64,000 nucleotides of DNA from Ruegeria sp. A3M17. GTDB lineage: Bacteria > Pseudomonadota > Alphaproteobacteria > Rhodobacterales > Rhodobacteraceae. Under the pieces are notes generated by a model. That model did no database searches, had not been told where the DNA came from, and saw only the letters and a list, made by a program, of their open reading frames with translations. A program made the translations under genes and the position numbers. This document shows positions 42,121 through 50,426 of the stretch, piece by piece (the stretch's first letter is position 1; each line of letters opens with the position of its first letter). The stretch is taken from assembly GCF_003318255.1 (NCBI RefSeq), contig NZ_QOCF01000004.1:1-64000 (forward strand), read 5' to 3'.

Positions 42121-43233
42121 ATGAGCACACCCTTGCACGGATTGAAGGTGATCGAGCTGGCCCGCATTCTGGCCGGACCCTGGATCGGGCAGACCTTGGC
42201 GGATCTGGGGGCAGACGTGCTCAAGATCGAAAGCCCCGAGGGTGACGATACGCGCAAATGGGGCCCTCCGTTTATCGAGCGTGCTGGCGACAAGACAGCT
42301 GCATATTTCCACGCGGCCAATCGGGGCAAAGACAGTATCGCATTGGATTTCCGGGATGAGGGTGATCGGGCTAAGTTGCTGGATCTGATCCGCGATGCGG
42401 ATGTGCTGATCGAAAACTTCAAGGTTGGGGGGCTGAAGAAATTCGGTCTGGATTATGACAGCGTCAAACAGATCAACCCCCGGCTGGTGTACGCGTCCGT
42501 CACAGGGTTTGGTCAGGATGGGCCCTATGCCCATCGGGCGGGGTACGATTTTCTGATTCAGGGCATGAGCGGGATCATGGACCTGACGGGCGACCCCGAG
42601 GGAGAGCCGCAAAAGATCGGCGTTGCCTTTGCCGATATATTCACGGGCCTCTACGGGGTGATCGGCATTCAGGCTGCACTTGCTGAACGTGAGCGCTCGG
42701 GGCAGGGACAGCACGTGGATCTGAGCCTGCTGGATTGCATGACGGGCGTTTTGGCCAATCAGGCGATGAATTATCTGGCCTCGGGTACGTGCCCAACGCG
42801 ACTGGGTAACGCCCATCCCAATATCGTGCCTTATCAGGTGTTTCCGGTGGCGGATGGACACATCATCATCGCCTGTGGGAACGACCGGCAATATGCAAGC
42901 CTGTGCGAAATACTAGGCCTGCCGGGGTTGATCAACGATACACGGTTCATGTCCAACGCGGATCGTGTGGAAAATCGCGCTGCGTTGACTGAATTGCTGA
43001 CGAGTTCCTGTCTGGAATGGACCAAGACCGATCTGTTGGCGTCCCTTGAACAATACGGTGTGCCCGGTGGTCCGATCAATTCAGTGCAAGAGGCGCTGAA
43101 CGACCCGCAGGTTCAGCATCGCGAGATGCAGATTAACCCGGAAGGCGTGCCCGGTCTGCGCACTCCGATCCGGTTTTCCCGGTCTGAATTGCAGTTGGAC
43201 AAGGCGTCGGCCAAACGGCCTGTCAAATCATGA
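42121..43233 (+). CDS. CaiB/BaiF-type (class III) CoA transferase
   Basis: A 370-residue family III CoA transferase. GLKVIELARILAGPWIGQ at the N-terminus, LADLGADVLKIESPEGDDTR, NRGKDSIALDF and the catalytic Asp in HVDLSLLDCMTGV are all standard. It moves CoA between carboxylates, for example from succinyl-CoA to a dicarboxylate such as glutarate. It would be a way to activate the acid released by ring opening. The leader between operator D and the ATG is ~140 bases. Its 3' end overlaps the convergent marR gene by 6 bases. Confidence 0.9.
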   Translation: MSTPLHGLKVIELARILAGPWIGQTLADLGADVLKIESPEGDDTRKWGPPFIERAGDKTAAYFHAANRGKDSIALDFRDEGDRAKLLDLIRDADVLIENFKVGGLKKFGLDYDSVKQINPRLVYASVTGFGQDGPYAHRAGYDFLIQGMSGIMDLTGDPEGEPQKIGVAFADIFTGLYGVIGIQAALAERERSGQGQHVDLSLLDCMTGVLANQAMNYLASGTCPTRLGNAHPNIVPYQVFPVADGHIIIACGNDRQYASLCEILGLPGLINDTRFMSNADRVENRAALTELLTSSCLEWTKTDLLASLEQYGVPGGPINSVQEALNDPQVQHREMQINPEGVPGLRTPIRFSRSELQLDKASAKRPVKS

Positions 43234-43653
43234 GATTTTTCGCAGAATACGGACAAGGTTGCGCTGTTCAGCGGCCGTCAGCGGTTTGAGCGTTTCGTTG
43301 GTGATCTGCTGACCGACATCTTTCATGCGCGCGACCATGGCCTCGCCTTCGGGGGATAGCGAAATCAGCGTGCGTCGCTTGTCGTCCGGATCGGGTTCGA
43401 CGACCGCAAATCCTTTTTGGCGCAGGCGATCAACCACCCCTTTGATCGTGGCGACATCCATTGCCGCCAGCCGCCCCAACCGGTTTTGAGAGCATTTGCC
43501 CAAATCGGCAATTCGGATCAGGGCCGCAAATTGCGTGGGCGTCAGACCTTCCAATGTGTGTGACTGGAAAATCGACGCGTGGCGCTGATTGGCCAGCCGC
43601 AAAAGATAGCCGACCTGCTCGTCAAGCGCATAGCTTTCAATGGATTCCGTCAT
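43228..43653 (-). CDS. MarR-family transcriptional regulator
   Basis: A 141-residue winged-helix protein. LTPTQFAALIRIADLGKCSQ, the recognition region RLAAMDVATIKGVVDRLRQKG and the wing EPDPDDKRRTLISLSPEG are typical MarR. The ATG at 43653 follows CAGGAG and is preferred over an upstream in-frame TTG. MarR proteins of catabolic islands usually repress until an acyl-CoA or aromatic ligand binds. It lies between the CoA transferase and the first Liv transporter, and is my candidate for the MarR-type operators A-F. Confidence 0.88.
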   Translation of the reverse strand: MTESIESYALDEQVGYLLRLANQRHASIFQSHTLEGLTPTQFAALIRIADLGKCSQNRLGRLAAMDVATIKGVVDRLRQKGFAVVEPDPDDKRRTLISLSPEGEAMVARMKDVGQQITNETLKPLTAAEQRNLVRILRKIS

Positions 43654-43674
43654 GACGGCTCCTGCCTGATTCAA

Positions 43675-43697
43675 TTGTTTGTACTATAATAAACAAA
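43675..43697. promoter_or_regulatory. Inverted repeat in the marR promoter
   Basis: TTGTTT (43675-43680) and AAACAA (43691-43696) flank GTACTATAAT, 22 bases upstream of the marR start. Related in style, but diverged, to the MarR-type operators; a possible autoregulatory site. Confidence 0.4.
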
Positions 43698-43725
43698 GCC
43701 CAGTCCCTCCCACAAGACCAAGGTA

Positions 43726-44427
43726 TTAGACGGCAAGATAGGTGTTTGAAATTTCTGGGTTTTCGTCGAGGTCAGTAAAGCTGCCTTCGAACCGCATTTC
43801 GCCTTTTTCGATGATATAAGCCCGGTCCGACACGATACGCGCAAAGTGCAGGTTCTGTTCGCTGATCAGCACCGACAGCCCTTCTCGTTTCAGTTCCGCA
43901 ATCACGCGGGCCATCTGTTCAACAATGACCGGCGCGATCCCTTCTGATGGTTCGTCCAACAGGACCAGCTTGGGATTTCCCATCAACGTACGGGCGATGG
44001 TCAGCATCTGTTGTTCCCCACCCGAAAGTTGCTTGCCCAGGTTCTTGCGACGCTCAGCCAGATTTGGGAACAGATCGAACAAGTGTTCCTGTGTCCATTC
44101 GGGTGCATCTGGACGTGGTTCGCGGCGTCCGACTTCGAGGTTTTCTTCGATGGTCAGATCTCCGAAAATCCGACGGTCTTCGGGGACATAACCCATGCCA
44201 AGGCGACAGATCACATGAGGGGTATTCCTCTGAACCTCGCGTTCGGCATAGCGGATGGTGCCATCAATGTGACGCACCAATCCCATGATGGACTTCATGG
44301 TGGTTGATTTGCCGGCACCATTCCGGCCCATGAGCGCAACCACCTCGTTCTTGCCGACGCTCAGCGAAACACCGTTGAGGATTTGCGCACGGCCGTACCA
44401 GGCCCCAAGGTTCTTGACATCAAGCAT
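43726..44427 (-). CDS. livF: Branched-chain-type ABC transporter ATPase LivF (transporter 1)
   Basis: A 233-residue ATPase. Walker A GRNGAGKST at 34-42 with Lys40, LSGGEQQMLTIAR signature, Walker B LVLLDEPSEGIAP. The ATG at 44427 (MLDVKN) overlaps the livG stop by 8 bases. Energises import by LivHM/LivK of transporter 1. Confidence 0.92.
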   Translation of the reverse strand: MLDVKNLGAWYGRAQILNGVSLSVGKNEVVALMGRNGAGKSTTMKSIMGLVRHIDGTIRYAEREVQRNTPHVICRLGMGYVPEDRRIFGDLTIEENLEVGRREPRPDAPEWTQEHLFDLFPNLAERRKNLGKQLSGGEQQMLTIARTLMGNPKLVLLDEPSEGIAPVIVEQMARVIAELKREGLSVLISEQNLHFARIVSDRAYIIEKGEMRFEGSFTDLDENPEISNTYLAV

Positions 44428-45193
44428 GGGCGCTCTCCGCTTCAAAGACTGAGCCACCGCCCAGATATACTTCTTGGACCAACGGGTTGGTGCGGATTTC
44501 AGACCCTGTGCCTTCGGCGATCAACTCACCCCGGTTCAGGACCAGAATACGATGGGCATGGGCAAATACGACGTCCATGTCATGTTCGGTGAACACAACG
44601 CTTACGCCGCCTTTAGCCACGATTTCGGCAGTCAGCGCCATCAGCGCAAACCGTTCGGACGGTGCCATGCCCGCCGTCGGTTCGTCCATCAGCAGAAGGG
44701 CGGGCTCATGCGCCAATGCAATCGCCAGTTCCAGCCGTTTTAGATCGCCATAAGCCAGTTCTGAACATGCCCGCCCAGCCTGATCCTGCATCGAGACCAG
44801 TTCCAGCAACGCCATTGCTTCGTCCACAAACATCCGCGTCGCCCGGGAAAACAGGTCGAACACCCGCCGGTGATGCGAGATCAGCGCCATCTGGACGTTT
44901 TCCACAACGGTCATAGACAGGAAGGTCGCAGTAATCTGGAACGTTCGACCGACGCCCATACGCCAGATCTTGCGCGGTGGATGGCCGATCAAGGCCTGAC
45001 CGCGCAAGGATACCGAACCAGTATTCGGTTTATGATAGCCGCTCAACATGTTGAAGCATGTGGTTTTTCCTGCACCGTTGGGGCCGATCAAGGCAAGGAA
45101 TTCCCCTTCCTTCAGATCGAAATTCACATCCTTCACGGCCTGCACGCCGCCAAAGGACTTGGACAGGTTGCGGACTTCGAGAACGTTGGTCAT
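44420..45193 (-). CDS. livG: Branched-chain-type ABC transporter ATPase LivG (transporter 1)
   Basis: A 257-residue ATPase with Walker A GPNGAGKTT, the LivG-type ITATFLSMTVVENV segment, SELAYGDLKRLELAIAL as a degenerate signature and Walker B ALLLMDEPTAGMAP. The ATG at 45193 overlaps the permease stop (ATGA). The C-terminal helix carries the LivG tail. Confidence 0.92.
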   Translation of the reverse strand: MTNVLEVRNLSKSFGGVQAVKDVNFDLKEGEFLALIGPNGAGKTTCFNMLSGYHKPNTGSVSLRGQALIGHPPRKIWRMGVGRTFQITATFLSMTVVENVQMALISHHRRVFDLFSRATRMFVDEAMALLELVSMQDQAGRACSELAYGDLKRLELAIALAHEPALLLMDEPTAGMAPSERFALMALTAEIVAKGGVSVVFTEHDMDVVFAHAHRILVLNRGELIAEGTGSEIRTNPLVQEVYLGGGSVFEAESAHA

Positions 45194-47034
45194 GCCCGGC
45201 CTCCTTTCAGACCGCGCAACAGGCGTTGAATACCGCCCGCAATTCCGTCCGGTGCCACTAGGACAACGATTAGAATGATGGCCCCGAAGATGAAGCGCCA
45301 ATAGTCCAACCGCGTGACCCAATCCTCGATCAGGACAAAGGCACCGGCCCCCAGGATCGGACCCGCCAGCGCGTGAATGCCACCCAGAAGAACCATGATC
45401 AAACCGTCGATACTCAGCGCGATGCCGAGGCTGTCAGGAAAGACGCTGCCCTTCGAGAATGCAAAGACGACCCCGGCCAAACCGGCAAAGCCACCCGCCA
45501 GCACAAAGCCCATCCATTGATGAAACCGGGTATCGATGCCGATCGATTCAGCCCGGGTCTGGCTGTCGCGTATGCCGCGCAGGATATAGCCGAACGGAGA
45601 GAATGCCACACGACGCAGCGCCAATATTCCGCCGACACAAAGGACGAAGGCGATATAAAAGTATACCTTGTCAGAGCTGGCCCACTTCGCAGGCCATACG
45701 CCAAGGATGCCATCATCCCCGCCGGTAAATCGCTGCCATTGGAACGTGACACCCCATAGGATCTGGGCCGCGGCCAAGGTCAACATGGCAAGGTAAACGC
45801 CCGACAGCCGAACACAGAACCAGCCGAAGAACAGCGCTGCCATAGCCGCACAAACCGGGCCGAAAAGCATGGCCGAGATCATGCCGAGCCCAAGGAATTT
45901 GACCGCCATCGCGGCACCATAGGCACCAACGCCGAAATAGGCGGCATGTCCGAAACTGACCATTCCGCCAACACCCATCATAAAATGCAGCGACACGGCA
46001 AATAGCGTCGCGACCATCACATCGACCATCAGGACCGAGGTGAAATCAGCAGTTAACAATGGGCTAAGGGCCAGAACCAGTAGCGCAGCCATCAGCACCA
46101 TTGCTGATTTCTGATCCATTAGCGCCAGTGGTTGGTCCGGTTCTTCCGGCGCGCCTTTTTCGCTGCCTGGTTTGCCAAACAGCCCATGCGGGCGGAAGAT
46201 CAGGACAATCGCCATGATGATGAAGGGCAGTACGATTGAGATCTGCGGGAAGATCAGGATGGCAAACGCGTTCAGGACTGAGATCAGAACCGCCGCCACA
46301 AACGCGCCGGACACGCTGCCCATACCGCCAATGACAACGACGACGAAGGCCTCACCGATGATGGACAGATCCATCTGTAGCGACACCGCCTCGCGTGGGA
46401 TTTGCAGCGCGCCGCCCAATCCAGCCAGGAATGAGCCAAGAACGAATGCTGCCGAAAACAACCAGGCTTGATTGACGCCAAGCGCCCCGACCATCTCGCG
46501 GTCTTGGGTTGCAGCACGCACCAGAACACCCCATCGCGTTTTGTGAAACAGCAGCCAGATTGCCAACAGGACGACCGGCCCGATAGCAATCAAGGCGAGG
46601 TCATATTCGGGAATTGGTTCTCCCATGATGCGAACCGCACTATCCAACCCCGGCGCGCGCGGGCCCAGAAGGTCCTCTGCGCCCCAGATCGCCAGCGTGC
46701 CATCCTGAAAGATCAATACGACGCCAAACGTTGCGACCAGTTGGAACAGCTCGGGTGCGTGGTAAATGCGGCGTAGGATAGTGAGTTCGATGATCAGGCC
46801 GATCACCCCGACGATCATTGCCGCCAAAATGACGCTGACCCAAAAGCCAAGGATGCTGCCGCTCCAGAGCGTGACCAATGTGTAAGCGAGATAAGCGCCG
46901 ACCATGTAAAACGAGCCATGCGCAAAGTTCACGATCCGCGTGACACCGAAGATGATCGAAAGCCCGGATGCAATCAGGAAAAGCGAGGAAGCGTTCGCCA
47001 ATCCAGTCAGAAGCTGTGCAAAATAGAACCCCAT
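45190..47034 (-). CDS. Fused LivH-LivM permease (transporter 1)
   Basis: A 614-residue permease that joins both subunits in one chain. The LivH part (~1-290) has GLSIIFGVTRIVNFAHGSFYM and FVVVVIGGMGSVSGAFV. The LivM part (~310-614) has GVGGMVSFGHAAYFGVGAYG, ESIGIDTRFHQWMGF and MVLLGGIHALAGPILGA. Between them is an acidic, Pro/Glu-rich cytoplasmic linker (EKGAPEEPDQPL). About 16-18 membrane segments in all. The second transporter in this window keeps the two permeases separate. Confidence 0.92.
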   Translation of the reverse strand: MGFYFAQLLTGLANASSLFLIASGLSIIFGVTRIVNFAHGSFYMVGAYLAYTLVTLWSGSILGFWVSVILAAMIVGVIGLIIELTILRRIYHAPELFQLVATFGVVLIFQDGTLAIWGAEDLLGPRAPGLDSAVRIMGEPIPEYDLALIAIGPVVLLAIWLLFHKTRWGVLVRAATQDREMVGALGVNQAWLFSAAFVLGSFLAGLGGALQIPREAVSLQMDLSIIGEAFVVVVIGGMGSVSGAFVAAVLISVLNAFAILIFPQISIVLPFIIMAIVLIFRPHGLFGKPGSEKGAPEEPDQPLALMDQKSAMVLMAALLVLALSPLLTADFTSVLMVDVMVATLFAVSLHFMMGVGGMVSFGHAAYFGVGAYGAAMAVKFLGLGMISAMLFGPVCAAMAALFFGWFCVRLSGVYLAMLTLAAAQILWGVTFQWQRFTGGDDGILGVWPAKWASSDKVYFYIAFVLCVGGILALRRVAFSPFGYILRGIRDSQTRAESIGIDTRFHQWMGFVLAGGFAGLAGVVFAFSKGSVFPDSLGIALSIDGLIMVLLGGIHALAGPILGAGAFVLIEDWVTRLDYWRFIFGAIILIVVLVAPDGIAGGIQRLLRGLKGGRA

Positions 47035-47101
47035 CGGGCCACCGTCCCTTGTTCGTGTTCTTTTTGAGGGGAGGGGCAGCTATTGCCCCGCCAAAGTCGG
47101 C

Positions 47102-48316
47102 TTATTCCGCCGGACGCAAGGCTGCTGCGTCGTCTTCGCTGGGCAAGTAATCAGCCCCGTCGGCATAGGACCAGTCGACCATAGACGGTTTGCCGTCGAC
47201 CGTTCCCGTCTTGCCGACATAGGCGCCCATCGTGGACTGATGGTCAGCCGCGCGGAAGGTGAAGGGGCCGGTTGGGCTGCTGTCGACGGTCAGGCCCTCC
47301 ATCGCGGCCAGCAGGGCGTCAGTGTCCGTGGAATCGGCTTTTTCCAACGCTGCGGCGATGGCGAGGATCGAGTTATATCCAACGATAGAACCGGTTTTGG
47401 GCGCTTCGCCGAACTTCTCGATATATGCATCAGCAAACGCCTTATGCTCGTCCGTTGTGATGTCGGTCGAAGGGTATCCGGTGACAATCCAACCCTCAGG
47501 AGCCTCAGCCCCCAGCGGGTCAAGATATTCTGGTTCTCCGGTCAGCAATGATGCAACGTCGCGATCCTCGAACAGGAACCGCAGCGAACCTTCGCGAACA
47601 AATTTGGCCAGATCGCCGCCGAAGGTCACGTTGTAAATCGCATCCGGTTTCGAGGCCTCAAGTGCGCGAACGGTGGAACCCGCGTCGATCTTGAACAGTG
47701 GTGGCCATTGTTCTTCGACAAATTCCACATCGGGGCGCAATTTGGTCAGTTCGGATTTGAAGGCCTTCACCGCATCCTGCCCGTAGGCGTAGTTCGGCGC
47801 GACAGTCGCCCATTTCACGGCGTCCAGCTTGGCTGCCTGTTCGGCCAGCATCGCGGCCTGCATGTGGGTCGAGGGGCGCAGACGATAGGTGAATTTGTTG
47901 CCTTTGGACCAGACAATCGCGTCGGACAGAGGCTCGGACGCGATGAACAGGACTTCTTTCTGCTTGGCAAAATCGGAAACGGCCAGACCGATATTGGACA
48001 GGAAGGTGCCAAAGATCAGAACTGCACCGTCTTTTGAGACCAGCTCCTCGGCGATCCGGATTGCGGTGGCTGGATCACCGGTATCATCCCGGCTGATCAC
48101 TTCCAGTTGCTTGCCGTCGATCCCGCCTGCGGCGTTGATCTGTTCGACCGCCAGTTGCCAACCTTTCTTGTAGGGCTCGGTAAAGGCGGGCAGACGGGTA
48201 TAGCTGTTCACCTCACCCAACACGATTGTGTCCTGGGCCAGGCTGACCCCAGCCGTCAAACCGGTGAAGGGCAGCGCCGCCAGCGCGCCCAGTACCGTGC
48301 GTCTGATCAGATTCAT
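47102..48316 (-). CDS. Liv-type ABC transporter substrate-binding protein (transporter 1)
   Basis: A 404-residue periplasmic binding protein (peripla_BP_6 type). The signal sequence MNLIRRTVLGALAALPFTG looks Tat-like (RR) or Sec; mature QDTIVLGEVNSYTRLPAFTEP. The ATG at 48316 follows GGGAGGAATTTGAA. Liv-type proteins bind amino acids, but also aromatic and heterocyclic acids. It sits 88 bases below the AA_synth genes on the same strand, so the ring-degradation genes and transporter 1 may be one transcript. Confidence 0.9.
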   Translation of the reverse strand: MNLIRRTVLGALAALPFTGLTAGVSLAQDTIVLGEVNSYTRLPAFTEPYKKGWQLAVEQINAAGGIDGKQLEVISRDDTGDPATAIRIAEELVSKDGAVLIFGTFLSNIGLAVSDFAKQKEVLFIASEPLSDAIVWSKGNKFTYRLRPSTHMQAAMLAEQAAKLDAVKWATVAPNYAYGQDAVKAFKSELTKLRPDVEFVEEQWPPLFKIDAGSTVRALEASKPDAIYNVTFGGDLAKFVREGSLRFLFEDRDVASLLTGEPEYLDPLGAEAPEGWIVTGYPSTDITTDEHKAFADAYIEKFGEAPKTGSIVGYNSILAIAAALEKADSTDTDALLAAMEGLTVDSSPTGPFTFRAADHQSTMGAYVGKTGTVDGKPSMVDWSYADGADYLPSEDDAAALRPAE

Positions 48317-48404
48317 TTCAAATTCCTCCCAATGATCATTGTTCACGGCCAGTTATCCCGGCTTCTTAATGTGTTGTCAGCCCTAAAGAGCGTAGCTGCT
48401 ACAT

Positions 48405-48986
48405 TCAGCGTAGCCCGTCTTTGCCTTCTGCCTCCTCATTCGTCAGTCCGCCTACACGCGGCAACGGTCGTCCGCTGTCGGTGACCGCAACTGCCACCAT
48501 GATCTCATTCGCACGGGGCGCGTCGTTCAACTGCACTTCGATGCCGTCAAAATGGCTGCGCACATAGGCCGCGTCCTTGTGACCAAGCGGTACGTCCAGT
48601 ACCTGCCCAGGGCTGCCCATCTTCTTTGACGAGGGCACCAAAGCGGCGCCTTTTTCGACTTCCTTGCGCAATGGCGCACCCAGTTTGGGGTGCAGAATGG
48701 CGGCGGCATGTTCCAGCTCGCCGTTCTCACCGACCATCGCCGATTTTCCATAACTTTCAGCCTGTTCCGGCGTGATGTTAAGGGCCTCGACGCAGCGGCG
48801 GCCCAGTAAAGCGCCCAACTCAGCCCCGGTTTCCATCAGCGGTGTCAGATCCTCGACATATTGCCCGGCAAAGGGGTTTTCGATCACGGCCACGGCCACC
48901 GCCTTGCGCGTGGCGGGCGAGATCGGGCGCCCTGCCTCGATATGGGTTTCTTCAACGTTGACTGCGATTTTGCGGATCTTTGTCAT
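48405..48986 (-). CDS. AA_synth (DUF1185, PF06684) family protein, copy 1
   Basis: A 193-residue protein of a family named amino acid synthesis but without proven reaction. Shared with the neighbouring copy are ENPFAGQYVEDL, GKSAMVGENGELEHAAA, LVPSSKKMGSPG, YVRSHFDGIEVQLNDAPRANE and the C-terminal GKDGLR (each also in copy 2 with changes). The conserved Glu-His, Ser-Ser-Lys-Lys and Arg-Ser-His-Phe clusters could line an active site. ATGA overlap with copy 2. Family co-occurrence with Hnr-like reductases suggests a step in heterocycle breakdown (inference). Confidence 0.85.
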   Translation of the reverse strand: MTKIRKIAVNVEETHIEAGRPISPATRKAVAVAVIENPFAGQYVEDLTPLMETGAELGALLGRRCVEALNITPEQAESYGKSAMVGENGELEHAAAILHPKLGAPLRKEVEKGAALVPSSKKMGSPGQVLDVPLGHKDAAYVRSHFDGIEVQLNDAPRANEIMVAVAVTDSGRPLPRVGGLTNEEAEGKDGLR

Positions 48987-49564
48987 CTTAGGCCGTCCTC
49001 TCCTTTGATGTCCCACGCCTCAAGCCCGCCCGAACGAGAATGCACCCGTGGTCCGGTTGTCATGACCAGTGAAAAAGCCAGCTCGCCCGCCCGGGGGGCG
49101 TCATTGCAGCCCACTTCCATGCTGTCGAAATGGCTACGCACATATGAGGCGTTGATATGCGTGATTGGCACATCCAGCCGCGCACCCACGCCGCCAACTT
49201 TTTTCGATGAAGGCACAATCGCGTTGGCTGTACCCAGCAACTGCCGCATCGCGTAACCACCAGGGGCGTGCCACAGCGCACCGTGTTCCAGTTCGCCGCC
49301 TTCGCCAACCAAGGACCCTTTGCCATACCCTTGGACGTTTTCCGGACCGCCTAACATGTCGATCAGGGTTTGCGCCATTTCCAAACCCAAAGGTTTGAGG
49401 TCTTCCATAAAGCCCTGAATCTCGGGTTCGTACCGGCCTGCAAACGGGTTGGCGATCACGGCCATTGCGGCCACCCGCACCAGCGGCGTGTCGGACAGCG
49501 GTCCGCCTTCGTGATAGATTTCTTCAAGCGAAAACAGCTTTTTTCGCAGCTGAACGTCAGGCAT
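48983..49564 (-). CDS. AA_synth (DUF1185, PF06684) family protein, copy 2
   Basis: A 193-residue paralogue of copy 1, with IANPFAGRYEPEIQGF, GKGSLVGEGGELEHGA, IVPSSKKVGGVG, YVRSHFDSMEVGCNDAPRAGE and GEDGLR. The two have the same length and are arranged head to tail, so they may form a hetero-oligomer or have split roles after duplication. Start at 49564 overlaps the UPF0280 stop by 8 bases. No signal peptide; cytoplasmic. Confidence 0.85.
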   Translation of the reverse strand: MPDVQLRKKLFSLEEIYHEGGPLSDTPLVRVAAMAVIANPFAGRYEPEIQGFMEDLKPLGLEMAQTLIDMLGGPENVQGYGKGSLVGEGGELEHGALWHAPGGYAMRQLLGTANAIVPSSKKVGGVGARLDVPITHINASYVRSHFDSMEVGCNDAPRAGELAFSLVMTTGPRVHSRSGGLEAWDIKGEDGLR

Positions 49565-50420
49565 ATTGTGGAACCTTCTGAGTGGTTGAGATCACCAATC
49601 GGGACGCGCCCGACTGGCAGGAGTGAGAGCCAAGAGACAGATGGGCGGCAGAGATCAAACCGCGCCCAAGCATGGTCTCGGCAGTGTTCAGGCCGTCTGA
49701 AATGGCATCTTGAATATCTTGGGCAGAGAGTTGGCCGACAGAAACCGGAACGGGCAGGTCGCCCAAATCGCTGTCATCGCGCAGTTGATTGGCCGGAAGG
49801 CGCCGGATGGCCGGATGCCCGGGCAGATCAACCGCATTGGCGATCAGCGTCGCTGCCACATCGGCCATTGCTGCGTTGCTGGCCAGCACTGTAACGCTGT
49901 CGGCGATGCCAAGGCTCAAGCTGCGTCCGCCGCGACCCGACGTGGCAATGCCACCAATCTTGTCGCTTGCACGGATAGCAATGCGGCCCAAGCTGCACCC
50001 GTCAAGCCCGCTCATGGCGACGCGGTAATTCTGGTCCGAACTCAGATGGACAGCAATATCTCCACCATTATTGACTGACGCGCGATCCAGAGGTGTGGCC
50101 TGAAGCATGGTTGCCAGTACTTCGTCCGCGACAGCTCCGGCAACGGCGGCCATGCGTGTAACAAACACGTTGGTATGAGGGCGCGCAGCCTCATCCATAC
50201 GGCGCGCCACCCGTCCGTGAGGGCGGGCGCATTCAGCGGTCATGGGCGTTTTCAACAAAGCCAGTTCATCCACCAAGCCCTGCAGCAAGGATTGGAACCG
50301 TAACTGGGCAGCCTCAAATGCAATATCTCGTGCCCCATCTGCCTCGACGATCAGGTCGATTGGGCCGTGTTGCAGATGCAATCTGCGACCACACGGCAAT
50401 ATGGCAGAGATGGGGTGCAT
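49557..50420 (-). CDS. UPF0280 (ApbE-like) family protein
   Basis: A 287-residue protein of the uncharacterised UPF0280 family, related in fold to the FMN transferase ApbE. Visible segments: GPIDLIVEADGARDIAFEAA, RMDEAARPHTNVFVTRMAAVAGAVADEVL (given in parts: HTNVFVTRMA, VAGAVADEVL), VNNGGDIAVHLSSDQ and SSHTAST-like GGRSLSLGIADSVTVLA. NNGGDIA is close to the ApbE flavin/metal motif. Starts at 50420, 6 bases after the Hnr-like stop. A role in flavin attachment or cofactor maturation of the reductase is a guess. Confidence 0.8.
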   Translation of the reverse strand: MHPISAILPCGRRLHLQHGPIDLIVEADGARDIAFEAAQLRFQSLLQGLVDELALLKTPMTAECARPHGRVARRMDEAARPHTNVFVTRMAAVAGAVADEVLATMLQATPLDRASVNNGGDIAVHLSSDQNYRVAMSGLDGCSLGRIAIRASDKIGGIATSGRGGRSLSLGIADSVTVLASNAAMADVAATLIANAVDLPGHPAIRRLPANQLRDDSDLGDLPVPVSVGQLSAQDIQDAISDGLNTAETMLGRGLISAAHLSLGSHSCQSGASRLVISTTQKVPQYA

Positions 50421-50426
50421 CTGACC

